From: Candidatus Taenariivivens baikalensis
Lineage (GTDB): Bacteria; Omnitrophota; Omnitrophia; Omnitrophales; Aquincolibacteriaceae
Reading direction: 5' to 3'
NCBI GenBank assembly: GCA_009691445.1
Contig: SICL01000012.1
Coordinates: forward strand, 1-54,379
Length of the DNA stretch: 54,379 bases
Positions within the stretch are counted from its first letter, which is position 1; each line of letters starts with the position of its first letter. Below the pieces are notes generated by a model. That model saw nothing but the letters and a program-made list of their open reading frames with translations, made no database searches and was not told the origin of the DNA. A program made the translations under genes and the position numbers. Below, one piece after another: positions 28,101 to 34,100 of the stretch.

Positions 28101-31100
28101 CAGATTTATCAGGTTGGAGATTCTGTTAGCATTTTGTTTGATAAATATGGAAACGAAAACGGCTCCGTGTTTGATGACGTCAAGATTCAGTATTCGAATA
28201 ATGATTTTGGCGGCGACACCCGGGCGATCTTATCAGGCGGTATTGATGCCACATTTTTGATTACGGCGGCTTCAAGCAATTGTCCGGATCCGGATGGAGC
28301 GGGCCCCATCACAGGTCACTGCACTTCGGGATGGACAGTGCCAAACACGGTTGTTTTGTCCACGAGCGCCACGGGAGCTAATTACCGGCTCCGTATTTTT
28401 GATCCGCAGAATTCCGATGTTACGGGTTATACCTATAGCGCAGATAAATCTGATTACAAATTTAAATTGAGCGGGAAATTCTCTGGCTTGAATGTTAATG
28501 CCGGAACAAACTGGGGCGTTGGAACCGAGCCGACCTTGAGCTGGACCACCGCAGGTTCGATTTCCAACGTCAAGATGTCTTACTCCCGCCTCGGGAATTT
28601 TACGGATGAAAAATTCTTGAAAGTAAACACCGGGAAACTGGTTTATGACGCGGTGGCATCGGCGTTTGGAAACGCTCAAAATATCACCAATACACCCAAT
28701 GGGTCAACGAACTACACCATTGTGGTTCCCGATGAAGTTGTTGCGTCGACATTTACCATTCGTATCTATGATGTTAATGATAATACCGTCAGCAAGGATT
28801 CCGCCGGTTTCACAGTTCACGGGGCTCTGACATTGGCGGCGCTTCCGGGCAATCAGATTTATAAGATTGGCGATCCCATCACCTTTACCTGGACGCGGTC
28901 CGGAGCTCAGACCGCGACCTTTTTTGACAATTTTGTTCTTCAATTTTCAACATCCAGCACCTTTGCTTCCGGGCGTAATGACATTGTGACTCTGGATTTT
29001 TCAGACACACCCGGCACCGGCGCCTACTGCACGGGGGCGGACGTGAACTGCACTTATACCTGGACTCCTAGCGCCGCCGCGTACACGTCAAAAATTATTT
29101 TGAGCAAAGATTATTATTTGCGTGTCGTTGAAGACACGGAAAAAAATCTGGATAACTCGATAGCTCTCACGGACTCCACAGGCGCCCAGCAATTTAAGCT
29201 TGCGGGCAAGATCGTGATGAATATCTTGCCGCTTGGGCCCGCTTCAGGCAGTGAGCTTTATTACATGGGTGAGAGTATGGTGATCCGGTGGACGCGTACC
29301 GGGAATGACAGCAATCCTGGAGCGCTCTTTGACAATTTTAAAGTTCAATATGCAACGACCAGTAATTTTGCAGCGCCGATTGATATTGATGTGGCCGGAG
29401 ACTCGTCATTCAGTTTCACGGAAGCGGCATGCAACGACCAAAATTCCTGCCAAGTGACGTGGACTCCGGATGAGACCAATGATGTGGTGGGAAGTGTTAA
29501 GAATTATTATCTTCGTGTCCTGGATCCGGACGATCCAGACACCGCATCGACCTCGGTCGGGTTTACCAATCCTCAGTTTGAGTTAGCTGGCTACCTCGCT
29601 TGGAGCGGGATGTTTACTTCAGCAGAGACCTGGAAAGTCGGAAATGTTTCTGACGGCCGGGGTAAGGTCATTACCTGGACCAAGAATGGTTTGAATAATG
29701 GTTCAGTGTTTCAGAATATGAGCCTTCAGTTTGATAACAATGCGGATTTCAGCTCACCGATGACACCGGATCCCATTGCCTCGCTGGGCATTAACCCAAC
29801 GCCGAGCAGTACCTGTGATGTGGGTGGCAACTGCAGTTATACCTGGAATATTGGCGCAACCACAGCATCGGGGAACTATTATTTGCGGGTCATTGATCCG
29901 AATAATACGGATTCCATGATTCGCTCCAATGACAAACCAACTCAGACCTTTAAATTGATTGCAGATTTTGCCGCTCTGACCCCGCAAGCGGGTGAGTGGC
30001 CGGTGGGTGCGAACCGGACTTTCAGCTGGGATACCGTCGGTGTGGTTCCTAATGTCTATGTCTCCTTCTCGACTAACGGAACTTTTTCAGATGAAAAGTT
30101 CTTCACGGATGTCACGGGTAATTTAGTTTACGATTCCGGAAAAGTGCTGACCACACCGCCGGATCCCATTGCTAATACAGGGAATGTCAACGGCGGTGGC
30201 AATACGTCTTATACCGTTGTAGTTCCGGATGCGATCTCAGCACCCAATACTTTCAAAGTACGTATCTATGACGCAAACGACTCAACGGTTTCCAAGTCTT
30301 CCGCCGGCTTTACCGTGCGCGGTGTGATATCTCTTGATGCCTTACCGGGCACCCGGATTTATAAAATGGATACCCCGATTACGATCAGCTGGACGCGTAC
30401 CGGCACGCTTACGACGACCTACTTTGATGGATTTACTTTGCAGATGTCGACCTTGTCGAACTTTGCGGCTGGAGCTAATACGGTGGATATTGCGACGCTG
30501 ACTTTTGCGGGTGCGCAGTGCAGTGGTGGTACTTCTTGCACCTATCAATGGACTCCGGACGCGGCAACCTATGGATCCAAAATTACAAATACGAAAGTTC
30601 AATATCTGCGTGTTTTAGATTCCAATGAGACGACGACGGCATCGTCTTCCTATGATTTTGCTTCTAATAAACAATTTAAACTGGTCGCTAAAATTACGGT
30701 CATAGGTCCGAATGCTGAAAATAATCCTCTCTGGAGAGTAGGGAACACAGATAAGTTGATCACGTGGTCCACATCTCCGGCAACGTTGCCGGGCGCCAAC
30801 CAGGTGGATATTTATTATTCAATTGACGGATTGAACGGAACTTTTGACGGCAATTTCGTGAAAAAACTTGGAGTCACTGCTGATAATGTAAGTAACCTGA
30901 ATCCTAAACAATACAATTGGAATGCTATTCCCGATGATGTGTCTGATAATGTGTGGATTCGTGTTGTCGACGCCCAGGATGTTGAGGCCAAAGATGAATC
31001 GGATGTTCAGTTCAGTATTGCCGGGGACCTTCAAATGGACGGTGGCAATTCTCCTGCGGATGCACCTCTTGGAGCCGAAGCTTGGGCCATTTACAAGGCA

Positions 31101-34100
31101 ACTCCTGCCGTTTTAGCCACGACGCAGGTTATTCGGTGGCATTCTACGGGTTCTGATATGAATCAAGTTGAAATCAGGGCATCGAATAACGGGTTTGGCA
31201 CATCCAATGTTTTGATTGCAGGCGGTCTCACCAACATTGTGGGAGCGAATTCTTATAATTGGAATATCAGTGATACGGCATCTCCCACGACACCGATTGG
31301 ATCTAACTGGCAGATCAAAATTAAAAACATCACCCCCAATACACCGGCTGAAGAAGTGACCTCCGGATTTATGGATATTAAATCAGGTTTCTTTGTTTCC
31401 TCGCATAATCTTTCGTCCGATCGATGCTTGATTGGCGATACGTGTACAGTGACTTGGAATACGGCCGGCAGTGTGAGCGATGTCATTGTGGAATATTCAA
31501 CAAATTCCACCGGCGGAGCGGGTGGTACCTGGATCAAGATGCATTCCGGAGGGACGCTTGGAGGAAATCCAGGAACGGTAGGGTGGACGATCAACAGCGG
31601 CTCATCAACGACTGCCAATGTTTATTACCGGGTTACGGATTTAGCCGGTGGGCATCCCCCGTCTGATGACCTTACGAATGCGGGCTCAAAGTTCCTGGCG
31701 AAATTTGATCCGAATCAAATCAAGTTAAATCCGTCCGGTGTTGTTGTTGGGGGTCAGACCTTTTCCGTAGGCCAGAACATCAAGGTTGACTATGCTTATA
31801 GTGGAACCGTCAATTCGATCGAAGTCCAGTACACTCTGGATCAAGACGTGAATTCTTCGACCTTTGATAATCCTGTTACGATTTCTTCCGGGCTGACGCA
31901 GCCTATTCCTCCGAGCGCAGGAGTCGGGCAGTTTCAATATACTTTTCCGGATCTTTTGGCGGGAGGAGCTGATACCTCGCGCATTCAATTCCGGATTCTG
32001 GACGGAGCCGCTGGGTTTCAGGACAACGGCGCATCCAATACCACCAACGGCGTCACTGGAACTTCTGTTAAATTAAAGGGAACCATCACCCTCGATAACC
32101 CCACCAATGGAACGGAACGTTGGGTCGTCGGCGAATCGGTCCCTGTCACCTGGACCACGCAAGGATCCGTGACCAGCGTCAATATTTACTACGACGTTTA
32201 TGACAATAACGACCAATTCATTGTCACGAGCACGATTCAGGGCGGTCCCTTTGCCAGCACTGCCAATACACAAACGACTCTGAATTTTGCTGTTAATACC
32301 ACCAACTTTGCGGATCTGGACAGCCGTCCGCTTTATTACAAGAAACTTTATTTGAGAGTTGCGGATGCTGCGGGAGAGGGAGGAAGCGCGACGCACGGTG
32401 CTGCTTCGGTTACCAATGCCAAGGCGCATAAAATTGTCGGGAAAATCTCGATGGTAGAAGGAAGCTCCGCTCCTCAGGCCGGCGAGAAGGCCGCCGTGTT
32501 AAGTCCTGAAACCCTTACCTGGACGACTTGGGGAAAAATTCCGGCCGTGGATCTTTTCTATGTCGCGGATGGAACGTTTAACGGCGATGAAGTGTTGATT
32601 AATTTGGGAACTTGCGCTTCTCCGGTGACAAATAATCAGGGAACCAATACGGCCAGCGCGAACACAAGCTGTTCGTTGACACTCCCTGCTTCCTTACCGC
32701 TGACTGCGAATTATAAGCTTCGGGTGGTGGACCGGGGGAACAACTTGACTCCGGATGCGTCGGCTTTCAAGTTGAGTACGAATACTTCCGCATCCAGTAC
32801 TTCCGGAGTTGTGACGGGGGGTCTGAATCGTGATAGCGGGACTTTTAAAATTTATGGCTTCATTGATACGGTTGTCCTGACTTCTCCAAATGGAACGCTC
32901 AAACATAAAGCCTCTGACGCGGCGACGATTATTTGGAATACGACGGGGGATAGTCTCAACTTAGTGGATATTCAGTATCGTGATGGATCCGGCACTTATT
33001 TGGCCGGAGCTTGGCAGACGATTGAAATGAATCACAATAATACAAGCGCGAATCGGGGAACCAAATCCTGGACGATTCCGGAAACATTTAATTCTACGGA
33101 TATGGAAGTTCGCGTGAAACCGGCAGACGGCACCACCGATGGATTTGACTTTGTGGATAGCCGCAAGATTATGCCGAAGATTGTGGTCACAGCTCCTGTG
33201 ACGAGCGATGTGCTTTTGATCGCGCAGAATTTTGACATCAAGTGGGACATTCATGGCGTGGTTCCATCAATCGCCATTCGCTACCGGGTTGATTGCGCTA
33301 CGGGCTCTACTCCTTGCACGACAGCGCAGGGAGATTTCCGGGCCGGAACTCCTTATGAAATTTTCACGCAGGCAGTACCGCTTACCCTTGACGGCACCAA
33401 TTACACCAAGACTGGAACCAATGCGAAGTTTACTTGGAATGTTGCGGATACGGCCACCAATAATAAGGTGAGGATGATGGCTTATGATCCTACAGATCCT
33501 GAGGATGTTTATGGTATGTCTGATAATAATGCGGCCAGCTTTAGCATTCGGGGATTTTTCACCATCAATCCTTTCTCCTATCGTGGTCAGTCGGTGGGTG
33601 CTGGAACCGAGTTTGAAGTTTATCACGCATCTCTCAATCCAGATCTCGCGTCGATCAATTGGACATGGGGTGGAACGATGGATAATGTGATTATTGATTA
33701 TGCAACCTCTTCTGATTTTAGCTCCGGAATCAAATGCTTAGATGGGACGACTCCTTCAGGAGCTTGCCCTGCGATGTCCAATGGTGCTGGTTCCAGCGGA
33801 AACTTTCATTTTGATTGGCAAATTCCCAACACGATTTCCCGCGGCAGCAAACCCTATTTTATGCGCATCCGTGATGCCCTTGATCCAAACACGAATAATA
33901 TATTCCCCAGTGGAGCTGGAAATGGATTCAAAATTAAATCGAAGATGAATTTAGTCGCCCCCAATGGTGGAGAGAATCTCCTTGTAGGAAATATCACTTA
34001 TCCCGTGACCTGGACCAATACAGGTACAGTTTCCACGGTTGTTCTGGAATATTCCGGAGACAACTGGCGGCATGAAGATGTCAGCAATAATGGATTGATG

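Noticed and set aside
22512..28472. Tandem repeats considered as a CRISPR array
   Set aside because: Units are about 1.49 kb, fully coding and in frame; there are no short identical repeats with unique spacers.
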